Program-made: the position numbers and the translations under genes
Shown: one piece after another, positions 24,747 to 33,822 of the stretch
Layout of the letters: every line of letters starts with the position of its first letter
Position numbering within the stretch: position 1 is the first letter of the stretch
NCBI RefSeq assembly: GCF_000717175.1
Contig: NZ_JNYD01000003.1
Span: forward strand, 372,001-436,000
DNA: 64,000 bases
Reading direction: 5' to 3'
DNA from: Pseudonocardia autotrophica
Lineage (GTDB): Bacteria > Actinomycetota > Actinomycetes > Mycobacteriales > Pseudonocardiaceae
The notes under the pieces: generated by a model
What the model was told of the DNA's origin: nothing
What the model saw: the letters and a program-made list of their open reading frames with translations, nothing else
The model's database searches: none

Positions 24747-27119
24747 TCACCGGTTGCGCCAGACCGGAGCACGCTTCTCGGCGAACGCGCGCGGGCCCTC
24801 CTGGGCGTCCGCGCTGAACACGAGCTCGTCCATCGCGTCCGACGGGTGGCGCACGGCGTCGACGGTGTCCGCGATGCCCTCGGTCTCGCCCATGATCTCC
24901 AGCGACACCCGCACCGAGGTGGGGGAGCCCTGGAGGATCTCGGCGGCCAGGGCCCTGGCCCCCTCGAGTGCGGCGCCGGGCTCGGTCACCCGGCTGACGA
25001 GGCCGTGGTGGAGCCCCTCCTGGGCGGTGAGCCTGCGCCCGGTGAGGATCATGTCGGTGGCCAGGTTGCGCGGGAGGGTCCGGGGCAGCCGGACCAGACC
25101 GCCCGCGCCCGCCACGAACCCGACCCGGACCTCGGAGAGGGCGAAGCGGGCCGACGTGTCCGCGACGATCAGGTGGCAGGCCAGCGCGATCTCGAGCCCA
25201 CCCCCCATCGCGAACCCGTTGACGGCCGCGATGACCGGCTTGGGTAGCGACCGGCGGGCGGTGAGACCCGCGAAGCCGTTCCTCGGGACCGTCACGGGCG
25301 CGCCCTCCGCGGCCCACACGAGGTCGGCGCCCGCGCTGAAGGCCTTCTCGCCCGCGCCGGTGAGGATCGCGACCCACAGGTCGGGGTCGGCGAAGTAGGC
25401 GTCGAACACCTCGTCGAGCTCGGCGTTGGCGGGCGGGTGCAGGCTGTTGCGCCGGTCCGGTCGGTTGATGGTCACCTCGAGCACCCGACCCTCCCGGCGG
25501 ACCAGGAGGTGCTCGTAGTCCGTGCGGAATCCCGGGGTGCGGGCGGGGAGGACCGCATCCATCCGACGATCGTCCAGCGTCACCCGGTTGCCGGCGTCGA
25601 CGGCGCGGACGTAGACCCGGGCGCCGATGGGCTCGCCCTCCCGCAACAGGTCGAGCAGGGCGGTGTCCCCGGCGACGTGCCGAGCGACGAAGCGTCGCCC
25701 GTCCGCCTCCAGCCGCCCGATGACGACGCCGACCGGCCCGCCCGGATCATGGGCGACCGTCCAGGTCTCGACGGTCGCCCAGCCTTCCGCCTCGCGGACC
25801 TCCCGGGGGGCCGGGGCCGCGTCGATCGCGGCTTGGAGCCGGGCCGACTCGTCCGCACGCCACGGGACGGGGGTGGTGGAGTAGACGCCGACCGAGTATT
25901 TGGACAGCACGCCGCCGTTCGCCCCGACGAACCCGTAGGTCCCGGGGGCGCTCCGCAGCCGCTGCACGGTCTCGGCGATCGCGTGGGTGGAGTAGTTGTT
26001 CCCGGCGCCGCCGAAGAAGGGCAGCCCACCGGTGAGGGTGAGCCCACGCGGGTCGTCGGCGTCGAGCCCGAGGCCGTCCGCCACGTTGCTGACGGCGATG
26101 GGGAAGCAGGAGTAGAGGTCGAGCGTCGCGAGGTCGTCGACGGTGATCCCCGCGACCTCCAGGGCGTGCCGGGCGGCGATGACGGCGGCCGGGCTGCGAG
26201 AGAGGTCCTCACGCTGCATGAGGTCGCGCTCGCGCAGGTCGGCGTGGCCGTGCAGGAACACCCAGCGGTCCCGCGGGATCCCGAGCCGCTCCGCGGTCGC
26301 GACCGAGGTGAGCAGGACGGCCGCGCCTTGGTTGACCTTGTCGCGGGACACGACGTAGCGGGGGTAGGGGTCCGCGATCATGCGGTTGCGCTCGGTGACC
26401 TCGACGAGCTCGGCCGCGCTGCGCTCGGTCGGCGCCGAGGCGTGCGGGTTCTGTGCCGCGACCCGCGTGAACGGCGCGAACAACCGGCCCATCTCCTGGG
26501 CGTACTCCGCCCGGGAGAGCTTGAGCCGTGCGCGGCGGGCGTTCTCGAACAACGCGTACTGGGCGGGCGCGCCGACGAGGCCGTGCCGGGCCTGGTGCTG
26601 CGAGATCAGCCCGCGCAGCCCGTAACCGCGGTCCTCGAGGTCCCCGTCGACCTCCTCGGTGAAGTCCGGGCGGTCACCGGCCGCGGCGGCAAAATAATGC
26701 ACGGTCGAGATGGCCTCGGCGCCGAACACCAGCGCGGCCTCGCTCCGGCCGTCGGCGATCGTGGCGGCGAGCTCGTTCACCAGGTGCTGCGGGCCCTGGC
26801 CGCCGCCGACCTCCAGCACCGCCCGCCGGGCGACCACCCCGACGCGCGCCGCGACGGAGCGCGGGTAGTTGGTCGAGCGGCCCAGCGGCGCGGGAGCACC
26901 CGGGGTGGTGATCTCGAACTGGCGGATCCCGGCGACGGTGTCGACGGCCGCGGCCACCCGTGCGGGGTCCACCCCGGTGTCGGCGAGCGCCGCCGCGGCG
27001 GCGTCGGCCGCGAGCCCGACCGCGGAGGCCGCCCGGTAGCCGGGGGACCCGAGCGGGTCCGAGGCCTGTCCGACCCCGACGAGGACCGGTGTGCTCGGAT
27101 CGAGCCCGGTGATGGACAT
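24747..27119 (-). CDS. fusion of thiolase-like protein (TLP1 type) and enoyl-CoA hydratase
   Basis: This 790-residue protein joins two enzymes. Residues 1-430 form a thiolase-like domain that starts TPVLVGVGQASDP, with GGLPFFGGAGNNYSTHAIAE near its end. The usual nucleophile segment reads EVGGGQGPQHL with no Cys, so it is probably not a classical thiolase. Residues 440-520 match the extra C-terminal domain of TLP1-type proteins. Residues 530-790 are a complete crotonase with FSAGADLVWA and AMGGGLEIALACHLIVADTSARFALSEVRVG. There is no internal stop or start signal between them. A hydration followed by retro-aldol or thiolytic cleavage of a branched acyl-CoA is plausible. ATG at 27119 follows GAAGGAG. 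Confidence 0.85.
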   Translation of the reverse strand: MSITGLDPSTPVLVGVGQASDPLGSPGYRAASAVGLAADAAAAALADTGVDPARVAAAVDTVAGIRQFEITTPGAPAPLGRSTNYPRSVAARVGVVARRAVLEVGGGQGPQHLVNELAATIADGRSEAALVFGAEAISTVHYFAAAAGDRPDFTEEVDGDLEDRGYGLRGLISQHQARHGLVGAPAQYALFENARRARLKLSRAEYAQEMGRLFAPFTRVAAQNPHASAPTERSAAELVEVTERNRMIADPYPRYVVSRDKVNQGAAVLLTSVATAERLGIPRDRWVFLHGHADLRERDLMQREDLSRSPAAVIAARHALEVAGITVDDLATLDLYSCFPIAVSNVADGLGLDADDPRGLTLTGGLPFFGGAGNNYSTHAIAETVQRLRSAPGTYGFVGANGGVLSKYSVGVYSTTPVPWRADESARLQAAIDAAPAPREVREAEGWATVETWTVAHDPGGPVGVVIGRLEADGRRFVARHVAGDTALLDLLREGEPIGARVYVRAVDAGNRVTLDDRRMDAVLPARTPGFRTDYEHLLVRREGRVLEVTINRPDRRNSLHPPANAELDEVFDAYFADPDLWVAILTGAGEKAFSAGADLVWAAEGAPVTVPRNGFAGLTARRSLPKPVIAAVNGFAMGGGLEIALACHLIVADTSARFALSEVRVGFVAGAGGLVRLPRTLPRNLATDMILTGRRLTAQEGLHHGLVSRVTEPGAALEGARALAAEILQGSPTSVRVSLEIMGETEGIADTVDAVRHPSDAMDELVFSADAQEGPRAFAEKRAPVWRNR

Positions 27120-27171
27120 GGTGGTGGCTCCTTCGTGCGGCGTACGGCGGCGCGGTCCCGGACCGTGGGCT

Positions 27172-29640
27172 TCAGGCCGGTGCCGTGGCGGTGGGGTGGA
27201 GGGCGGTGGGGTCGACGGCGGCGGGGAGTCGATCGTCCGGGGCGAGGATCTCGACCGTCCCGTCCGCCACGAGGTCGGCGATCCGCTCACGGGACAGCCC
27301 GAGGACCTCGTGCAGGATCTCCTCCGTGTGCTCCGCCTGCAAGGGGGCCGGGGTCGGGTCCGGGTCGGCGACGTGGCGGAAGAGCGCGGGGCCCCCCTCG
27401 CACGGGATGTCCGACCCGACGAGTGGGTGGGACAGGGTGTGGAAGAAGCCGCGCGCGATGAGGTGGGGGTCCAGCCGCAGCTCGGCGAGCCGCTGCATCA
27501 TGGCTGCGGGCACCCCCGCACCCTGCATGGTCTCCATGCACTCTCGCGGCCCGCGCTGCGTGGTCCAGGCCGTCACCAGGGCGTCGAGCGCCGCCCGGTG
27601 CCGCACCCGGCCGTCGTGGTCGGCGAAGCGGGGCTCGTGGGCGGGCACGCCGAGCACGTCCGCCAGCCGGACCCAGTCCTCGTCGGACCGCAGCGAGACC
27701 ACGCACCACTCGTCGTCGCCGGCACAGGGGTGGAGACCGTCGAGCACCCCGTCACGGGTGGCGCCGGCGACGAGGCCGCCGGGCTCGACCGACTCCCGCG
27801 CGAGCCTGCTGCCCAGGTGACCCAGGATCACCTCGGCCTGCGCGACCGCGACGCTACCGCCCGTGTCGGTGCGGATCCGCTGGATCAGCTTGGCGAGGAC
27901 CGCGGCCGCCCCGATCCGGGCACCGACGTGGTCCGGGTAGATCGTCGTGGTGTCGCTGAAGCTCGTGCGGTCCGCCTCGGACTCGCCGGGGTAACGCCAG
28001 AGCGTCGACAACCCGGCCGCAGCACGGACGAGCGGTCCGTACCCCATCCTGCGGCTCCAGGGACCCGTCGGACCGAAGGCGCTGCTCTCCGCGACGACCA
28101 GCCGTGGGTTGACCTCCAAGAGCGCCGCGACGCCGAGACCCAGGCTGTCCATCGTCCCGGGCTTGAAGTTCGACAGCACCACGTCCGAGCGGCGCGCGAG
28201 GTCGAGGAACAGCTCGCGGCCGCGTGGGGACCGCAGGTTGAGCCCCAGGCTGCGCTTGGACCGGTGGCCGTAGGCGAAGCCGGCGCTCAGCACTGCGCCG
28301 GAGGACGACTGCCTGCCTCCGTCCGGGTACGCGCCGTTCTCGACCTTGATCACGTCCGCCCCGAGGTCGGCGAAGAGCCGGCCGGTCTCCGCCCCGACGA
28401 CGATCACTCCCAGGTCGAGGACGCGAAGCCCGGTGAGGGGCCGGGCGGGGGCGACCACGGGCCGGACGGACTCAGGGGCGGCGAGGGCGGGCAGCGCGTC
28501 GAGCACGTCCGCGGTGTGGGCGCCGAGCGCGGGTGCGGGGGTGCGCAGGCCCGCCCGCCGTCCGTCGATCTCGACCATGCCGTCCGGCATCGAGGCCCGG
28601 GCACCACTCGGGAGTTCGACCTCGGCGAAGACCCGCCGGGCGCGGAACTGGGGGTTCTGCAGAACCTCGGTGGGGCTCGCGACGCCCGCGGTGGGTACGC
28701 CGAACTCGTCCCCCGCCGACATCGCCTCGGCCCGGGTCAGACCCGCGAGTAGACGCTCGATGGCCGGGAAGATCAGGTGTGTCGCGCGGAACCGCTCGCT
28801 CAGCACGTGCAGCCGCGGGTCGGCCAGCTCTTCGGGCTCGCCGAGCCAACGGAACATCCCGTGCCACTGACGCCCGGACAGGATGCACAGCCGCACCCAT
28901 CCGTCGCGGCAGGCGAACACGGGGTAGAGGTGGCGCGCATCCGGGCGGCCCCGTGGGCCGTTCCACCCGGGGACCCCCCCGCTCGCGGTGCCGCCGATCC
29001 CGTACCCGGGATCGACACCTTGCACGGTGCCTTCGAACACCGAGCAGTCCACCAGATCGCCGACCCCACTCGTCAGTCGGTGGTGATACGCCACCAGCGC
29101 CGACCAGGTGGCCTGCGCCGCGACGGACTCGGTGGCGATGGTGCCCGGGGGGAGCAGTGGGTCTCGCCCGCTGAGCCCCGACCGGGAGAGAACGCCTCCG
29201 AGCGCGAGGTGGGTGGCCTCCGTCGCGGCCCAGTCGCGGTACGGCCCGCTCCGGCCGTACGGGGTCACGGACACGACCACGAGCTCCGGGAACCGGTCGG
29301 CCAGGTCCTCCGCATCGAGGCCACGGGGGAGCTCGCCGGGACGGAACGAGGTCACGAGGATGTCCGCGGACGCGACGAGGCGGAGGAACCGCTCCCGGTC
29401 CCGCCCCGCCCCGAGATCGATCGTGACCGACCGCTTGTTGACGTTGTGTACCTGATCGTAGAACTCGCCTGCCCGGGACCGAGCCCCTTCGAGGGGCTCC
29501 ACCCGCACGGTGTCCGCGCCGAGGTCGGCGAGCAGGCGCGCCGTCGTCTCGGTCCCCTCGCCGTCGGTGTGGTCGACGACCCGGACTCCCGCGAGCGGGA
29601 GTCCGTCAGACGACCGTCGCTCTCCGTCGCCCATCGTCAC
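27172..29640 (-). CDS. tandem class III (CaiB/BaiF) CoA-transferase
   Basis: This 822-residue protein contains two consecutive CaiB/BaiF modules. The first begins LAGVRVVDHTDGEG with LLADLGADTVRVEP. The second begins near residue 405 with LTGLRVLDLGVIVVGAETGRLFADLGADVIKVE and includes GLNLRSPRGRELFLDLARRSDVVLSNFKPG. Family III enzymes move CoA between carboxylic acids; the catalytic Asp is not obvious by eye in the first half, so one module may be structural. It ends 52 bp before the thiolase-like fusion gene, so both are probably co-transcribed. It could activate a branched or terpenoid acid. Confidence 0.85.
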   Translation of the reverse strand: MTMGDGERRSSDGLPLAGVRVVDHTDGEGTETTARLLADLGADTVRVEPLEGARSRAGEFYDQVHNVNKRSVTIDLGAGRDRERFLRLVASADILVTSFRPGELPRGLDAEDLADRFPELVVVSVTPYGRSGPYRDWAATEATHLALGGVLSRSGLSGRDPLLPPGTIATESVAAQATWSALVAYHHRLTSGVGDLVDCSVFEGTVQGVDPGYGIGGTASGGVPGWNGPRGRPDARHLYPVFACRDGWVRLCILSGRQWHGMFRWLGEPEELADPRLHVLSERFRATHLIFPAIERLLAGLTRAEAMSAGDEFGVPTAGVASPTEVLQNPQFRARRVFAEVELPSGARASMPDGMVEIDGRRAGLRTPAPALGAHTADVLDALPALAAPESVRPVVAPARPLTGLRVLDLGVIVVGAETGRLFADLGADVIKVENGAYPDGGRQSSSGAVLSAGFAYGHRSKRSLGLNLRSPRGRELFLDLARRSDVVLSNFKPGTMDSLGLGVAALLEVNPRLVVAESSAFGPTGPWSRRMGYGPLVRAAAGLSTLWRYPGESEADRTSFSDTTTIYPDHVGARIGAAAVLAKLIQRIRTDTGGSVAVAQAEVILGHLGSRLARESVEPGGLVAGATRDGVLDGLHPCAGDDEWCVVSLRSDEDWVRLADVLGVPAHEPRFADHDGRVRHRAALDALVTAWTTQRGPRECMETMQGAGVPAAMMQRLAELRLDPHLIARGFFHTLSHPLVGSDIPCEGGPALFRHVADPDPTPAPLQAEHTEEILHEVLGLSRERIADLVADGTVEILAPDDRLPAAVDPTALHPTATAPA

Positions 29641-30077
29641 GACGCCTCCCTGCTGCTGTCACCGGCCGACCACCCGTCGGGCCTCGTACCGTCGTCATCG
29701 AGGCTCGGGGCACCTCACGGCGGTGTCCAGCGCGTTCTTCGGGACGTTGACGTCCTCGGATCGGCAACGTCGCCGGTCAGGGGCACCGTGGTGGGAACGG
29801 CCCCCGGAGTGACGGGAGGCCGACCGGTGTCGACCGACGAGCGGGAGGCCGTACGCCCCCCCGGGACGACCTCCTGGCGCTGGTCGGGATCCCCGCAGGT
29901 GCGCTCGGTCCGCCCCTTCCCGGTCGGCGCGCAACCGCTGCGCGGCATGGCCCATGGAGCCGTGTACTCGCCGACCGACCAGCGCCATCGGCGGGGCAGC
30001 TGATGATCGTCCACCGGCGTTCCTCGGGCCGGTGGGGCCAGGGCGAGTGGCCCGACCCGAGCCGAGCGAGGCGGGGC
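29641..30077. other. intergenic region upstream of the CoA-transferase gene
   Basis: No gene is supported here. Long open frames cross it on both strands as a result of base composition. It should carry the promoter for the CoA-transferase/thiolase-like operon. GGACGT-TG-ACGTCC at 29742-29755 is a small palindrome of uncertain meaning. Confidence 0.5.
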
Positions 30078-30989
30078 TCAGCTCGGGGTGAACCCGTCCC
30101 GGTCGTCGCGCAGGGCCTGCACGAGCTTCTGCAACACGGGGTCCTCGGCGTGCCGCGCCCGGTTCCAGGTGACGCCCACCTCGAACCGCAGGTCCCCGCG
30201 CAGCGGCACCGCGGCGAAGCTCGGGTGCAGGAAGACCGACGCGAAGCCCCCGTGGGCGGGGTTCGTGGTCACCGTGACGGCACCGTGGCGCCGGATGTAC
30301 GCGGCGTACTGCACGTTGTCGAGGGCGCCCATCTGGTGGAAGCGGGTGATGCCCTCCTCGGCCAGCCGGTGATGGTGGCTGTTGACCGCGAGGGGGTGTG
30401 GCGTCGGCGGACCGACGACGACGGTGCGCGAGACCAGGTCCTTCATGGTGACCTCGGGCCTGGCGGCCAGCTCGTCGTCCGCGCGCATGGCGACGAAGAA
30501 CTCGTACGCGCTCAACATCAGCGAGTCCAGTCGGGGGTCGACGACGGGCAGGTGCACCATGGCGACGTCCAGCGCGCCGTCGACCACGTCCGGGACCAGC
30601 ACGCTGGACAGCCCGATGATGGACTCCACCGACCCGCTGCCCATCACCGACTCGGTGAGATCGAGGAAGCGCTCCGTGAGGCTGGGCGGGATCAGATAGC
30701 TGGCTCCGGTGCGCATGACCCGGTCCTGGGCCAGCGCACTCGCCGCGAGCCGAGGGAGCCGGTCGGTCTCCCAGACGATCGTGCGCACGTGCTCGACGAT
30801 CCGCTCGCCGAGGTGTGTCAGCTGCACGTCGTGGTGCATCCGGACGAACAGGTCCCCGCCCAGCTCCCGCTCCAGGCTCTTGATCATCCGGCTGACGGGG
30901 GAGGGGGTCAGGTGGAGACGGGCGGCGGCCTTGCCGAAGTGCAGCTCCTCGGCGACGGCGAGGAAGCACCGGAGCTGCGGGAGATCCAT
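30078..30989 (-). CDS. LysR-family transcriptional regulator
   Basis: This 303-residue protein has a typical LysR N-terminal helix-turn-helix (LPQLRCFLAVAEELHFGKAAARLHLTPSPVSRMIKSLERELG) and a two-lobed effector domain. ATG at 30989 is the usual LysR start; the upstream frame is open but not LysR-like. It is divergent from the aldehyde dehydrogenase gene with 170 bp between them, the classical arrangement for LysR control of the neighbour. It may also act on the CoA-transferase operon downstream. Its inducer is unknown. Confidence 0.88.
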   Translation of the reverse strand: MDLPQLRCFLAVAEELHFGKAAARLHLTPSPVSRMIKSLERELGGDLFVRMHHDVQLTHLGERIVEHVRTIVWETDRLPRLAASALAQDRVMRTGASYLIPPSLTERFLDLTESVMGSGSVESIIGLSSVLVPDVVDGALDVAMVHLPVVDPRLDSLMLSAYEFFVAMRADDELAARPEVTMKDLVSRTVVVGPPTPHPLAVNSHHHRLAEEGITRFHQMGALDNVQYAAYIRRHGAVTVTTNPAHGGFASVFLHPSFAAVPLRGDLRFEVGVTWNRARHAEDPVLQKLVQALRDDRDGFTPS

Positions 30990-31159
30990 GGTTTCAGCAT
31001 GGTCCCGGCCGCTGGACCTCGTCAAACGACGACCGCCGCGGCATGCGGGCCGATGTTGTCGAGCCGAACACGAGGACGTGCCCGAATCCGCGATGGCACC
31101 GGTGAGCCCCAGGTGTGAGAGTCCAGTCCGGACCTTCCCCCGCCAGAGGAGCAAGCAGA

Positions 31160-32656
31160 GTGAGTGTCATCGACGCGCGGCATGATGCGGCGCTCCCCGT
31201 CGACCCCCCGGACGAGGCCCTGCGGGCCCTGCTCGGTCGGCAGCGGGCGGCGTTCCTGGCCGAGGGCCCGCCCGACCTCGAGACCCGGTTGGACCGCATC
31301 GACCGCTTCGTCCTCGCCGTGCTCGAGTCCGCCGAGGACATCACCGCAGCCCTCGATGCCGACTTCGGCTCGCGTCCGCGGGCGGCGAGCCTGACCACCG
31401 ACGTGGCCGGGCTCATCCCGGTCGCCGCGCTGGTGCGGGAGAACCTCGCCTCCTGGATGCGAGACGAGGAGGTGCCCGGCTCGGCGGAGGCGGGCACACC
31501 GACGTTCGTGCAGGTCCGGCCCAAGGGGGTCGTCGGGGTCGTCGGGCCGTGGAACTTCCCGGTCTCCCTGGTCGCCGTGCCCGCGATCGAGGCGCTCGCG
31601 GCGGGCAACCGGGTCATGATCAAGGTGTCCGAGGTGCCCGAGCGCACGGCCGAGGTACTCGCTCACGCCGTCGCTCGACGGCTGTCCCCGGACGAGGTCG
31701 TCGTGGTGCGGGGTGGGGTGACCACCGCGTCGGCGTTCTCGGCTCTCGAGTTCGACCACCTCATCTTCACCGGGTCCCCGGGTGTGGGCGCGAAGGTGGC
31801 GGAGGCTGCGGGGCGCAACCTCGTCCCGGTCACCCTCGAGCTGGGGGGCAAGAACCCGGTGGTGCTCGGGGCCGACGCCGATCTCGACGTCGCGGCCGAG
31901 CGGGTGGCCGGGGCCCGGCTGACGAACGGCGGCCAGCTCTGCCTGTGCCCGGACCTCGTGTACGTGCCGAGGGCCCGCTTCGACGACTTCGTCGCCCGGC
32001 TCGAGGCCGCCTTCCGTGCGCAGTTCCCCACCTACGCCGAGCACCCCGCGGTCGTCTCGATCGTCGACGAACGCAACTTCGACCGGGTGACCGCGCTCGT
32101 GGCGGACGCCGAGGCCAAGGGCGCCGAGGTGCATCGGATCGTGCCTGCCGAGGAACTCGTCCGGCTGCCGGATCGCGCCACCCGGCGGATCGCGCCGACG
32201 GTGCTGCTCGGCGTCACGCCGGACATGGACGTCGCGTCCGAGGAGATCTTCGGCCCCGTGATCGCTGTACACCCCTACGACGGTCTCGACGCCGTCATCG
32301 ACGACCTCAACGGCAGGCCGAGCCCCCTCGCGGCCTACTGGTTCGGTTCCGACGGGCCCGAGTTCCGCCGCTTCCTGGACCGGACGACGTCCGGCGGGGT
32401 CAGCCGCAACGATCTGATCCTGCACTGGTCCATCGTCGGCGCGCCGTCGGGCGGCGTGGGCCGCAGCGGCATGGGCGCCTACACGGGGGAGATCGGGTTC
32501 CGGGAGTTCAGCCACCTGCGCACGGTGGCGGCCAACACCGGCCCGGAGGGCATGGCCACCCGTCTGGTGGCCTCGACCGACCCGGGCGCGGCGGACGGGT
32601 TGGCGGCGGCCATCCACCGGACGGCCCAGGAGATCAGGTCCCGCCTCGGCGAGTGA
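31160..32656 (+). CDS. aldehyde dehydrogenase, coniferyl-aldehyde-dehydrogenase type
   Basis: This 498-residue ALDH-superfamily enzyme has VGVVGPWNFPVSL (cofactor/active-site Asn), FTGSPGVGAKVAEAAGRNL, the catalytic Glu in VTLELGGKNP, and the nucleophile in NGGQLCLCPD. The latter is the form seen in coniferyl aldehyde dehydrogenases. It oxidises an aldehyde to an acid with NAD(P). In this setting the substrate could be geranial, made by the next gene's alcohol dehydrogenase, but aromatic aldehydes are equally possible. GTG at 31160 has a GAGGAG site about 8 nt upstream. The alcohol dehydrogenase gene follows after 39 bp. Confidence 0.87.
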   Translation: MSVIDARHDAALPVDPPDEALRALLGRQRAAFLAEGPPDLETRLDRIDRFVLAVLESAEDITAALDADFGSRPRAASLTTDVAGLIPVAALVRENLASWMRDEEVPGSAEAGTPTFVQVRPKGVVGVVGPWNFPVSLVAVPAIEALAAGNRVMIKVSEVPERTAEVLAHAVARRLSPDEVVVVRGGVTTASAFSALEFDHLIFTGSPGVGAKVAEAAGRNLVPVTLELGGKNPVVLGADADLDVAAERVAGARLTNGGQLCLCPDLVYVPRARFDDFVARLEAAFRAQFPTYAEHPAVVSIVDERNFDRVTALVADAEAKGAEVHRIVPAEELVRLPDRATRRIAPTVLLGVTPDMDVASEEIFGPVIAVHPYDGLDAVIDDLNGRPSPLAAYWFGSDGPEFRRFLDRTTSGGVSRNDLILHWSIVGAPSGGVGRSGMGAYTGEIGFREFSHLRTVAANTGPEGMATRLVASTDPGAADGLAAAIHRTAQEIRSRLGE

Positions 32657-32695
32657 CCACCGACCACGGCTGCATCCAACGAGGGAAGGTGCCGA

Positions 32696-33781
32696 ATGCG
32701 TACTGAGGCCGCGATCTCCCGCGGGGCCCACGGGGACTTCACGATCGAGGACGTCGACATCGACGACCCGCGTCCGGACGAGCTGCTGGTGCGGCTCGTC
32801 GCCACCGGGGTGTGCCACACCGACCTGCTGTCCCGGATGGCCCCACCCGACGGGGCGCCCGCGGTCCTGGGCCACGAGGGCGCGGGCGTGGTCGAGTCCG
32901 TGGGAGCGGAGGTCGACGGGTTCCGGGCGGGCGACAAGGTCCTGCTCAGCTACGCCCACTGCGGGCGGTGTCGACGCTGCGCCGCCGGTCGTCCGGCGTA
33001 CTGTGCCGAGTTCGGGGCACTGAACAGTGGGGGCACCAGGCCGGACGGCAGCTCGACGCTGTCGCAGGCGGGCGCCCCGGTCTGGTCGTCGTTCTTCGGG
33101 CAGTCGAGCTTCGCCCGGCACGCCATCGTGTCCCCGCGCAACGCGGTGGTCGTATCCCCGGACACCGACCTCGTCACCGCGGCGCCCATGGGGTGCGGGT
33201 TCCAGACGGGCGCGGGCACCGTCGTCAACGTCATGCGTCCGGACCCGGGCAGCAGCCTGGTGGTGTTCGGCACCGGCGGGGTGGGCGTCGCGGCGGTGAT
33301 GGCCGCCCGCGCGCTGGACGTCGAGACGGTCGTCGCCGTCGACCTCTCCGAGGAACGCCGCGCCGTGGCGACCAAAGTCGGCGCGACCGCGACCGTCGAC
33401 GGTGCCGCACCGGACGTCGTCGAGCGGCTCCGGGACCTGACGGGCGGCGGGGCCGGATACGTGCTGGACACGACCGCGGTGCCCAGCGCGATCGGGAACG
33501 CCTTCCGCGCGCTCGGACCGCTCGGCACGCTCGTCCTCGTGGGCATCGGTGCGCCGGAGATCGGCCTCGACACCCTCGACCTGATCGGATCGGGCAAGTC
33601 CGTCCGCGGCAGCATCGAGGGGGACTCGGTGTCCGCCGAGCTCATCCCGCGGCTGCTGGCCTGGCAGGCAGCCGGGCGTTTTCCGGTCGACGAAGTCGTC
33701 ACCCGCTTCCCCTTCGAGCACATCAACCATGCCGTCGAGGTCGCGTCGGGGGCGGTCGTCAAGCCCGTCCTCACCTTCTGA
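32696..33781 (+). CDS. zinc alcohol dehydrogenase, aryl/terpenoid alcohol type
   Basis: This 361-residue MDR alcohol dehydrogenase has catalytic zinc ligands in TGVCHTD and GHEGAG and a structural zinc lobe HCGRCRRCAAGRPAYC. It also has a Rossmann segment VVFGTGGVGVAAVMAARAL followed by the NAD-selective VAVD. The overall pattern is that of aryl-alcohol and geraniol dehydrogenases. It lies immediately after the aldehyde dehydrogenase, so the pair should take an allylic or benzylic alcohol to its acid. Together with the linalool dehydratase-like protein this suggests linalool, geraniol, geranial, geranic acid; this is an inference. Confidence 0.87.
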   Translation: MRTEAAISRGAHGDFTIEDVDIDDPRPDELLVRLVATGVCHTDLLSRMAPPDGAPAVLGHEGAGVVESVGAEVDGFRAGDKVLLSYAHCGRCRRCAAGRPAYCAEFGALNSGGTRPDGSSTLSQAGAPVWSSFFGQSSFARHAIVSPRNAVVVSPDTDLVTAAPMGCGFQTGAGTVVNVMRPDPGSSLVVFGTGGVGVAAVMAARALDVETVVAVDLSEERRAVATKVGATATVDGAAPDVVERLRDLTGGGAGYVLDTTAVPSAIGNAFRALGPLGTLVLVGIGAPEIGLDTLDLIGSGKSVRGSIEGDSVSAELIPRLLAWQAAGRFPVDEVVTRFPFEHINHAVEVASGAVVKPVLTF

Positions 33782-33822
33782 CCTCCTCAGACGCCGGTCT
33801 CGCGGCCGGGCAGGGAGCCCGC

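Noticed and set aside
25437..27461. 674-residue plus-strand open frame
   Set aside because: It is antisense to the thiolase-like/crotonase fusion, which shows clear domains on the other strand.
29742..29755. GGACGT-TG-ACGTCC palindrome as LysR site
   Set aside because: It is short, is a single copy, lacks the T-N11-A pattern of LysR sites, and lies far from the LysR divergent promoter.
29695..30969. 424-residue minus-strand frame across the gap and LysR gene
   Set aside because: It overlaps the LysR gene in another frame and is Arg/Pro-rich without motifs.
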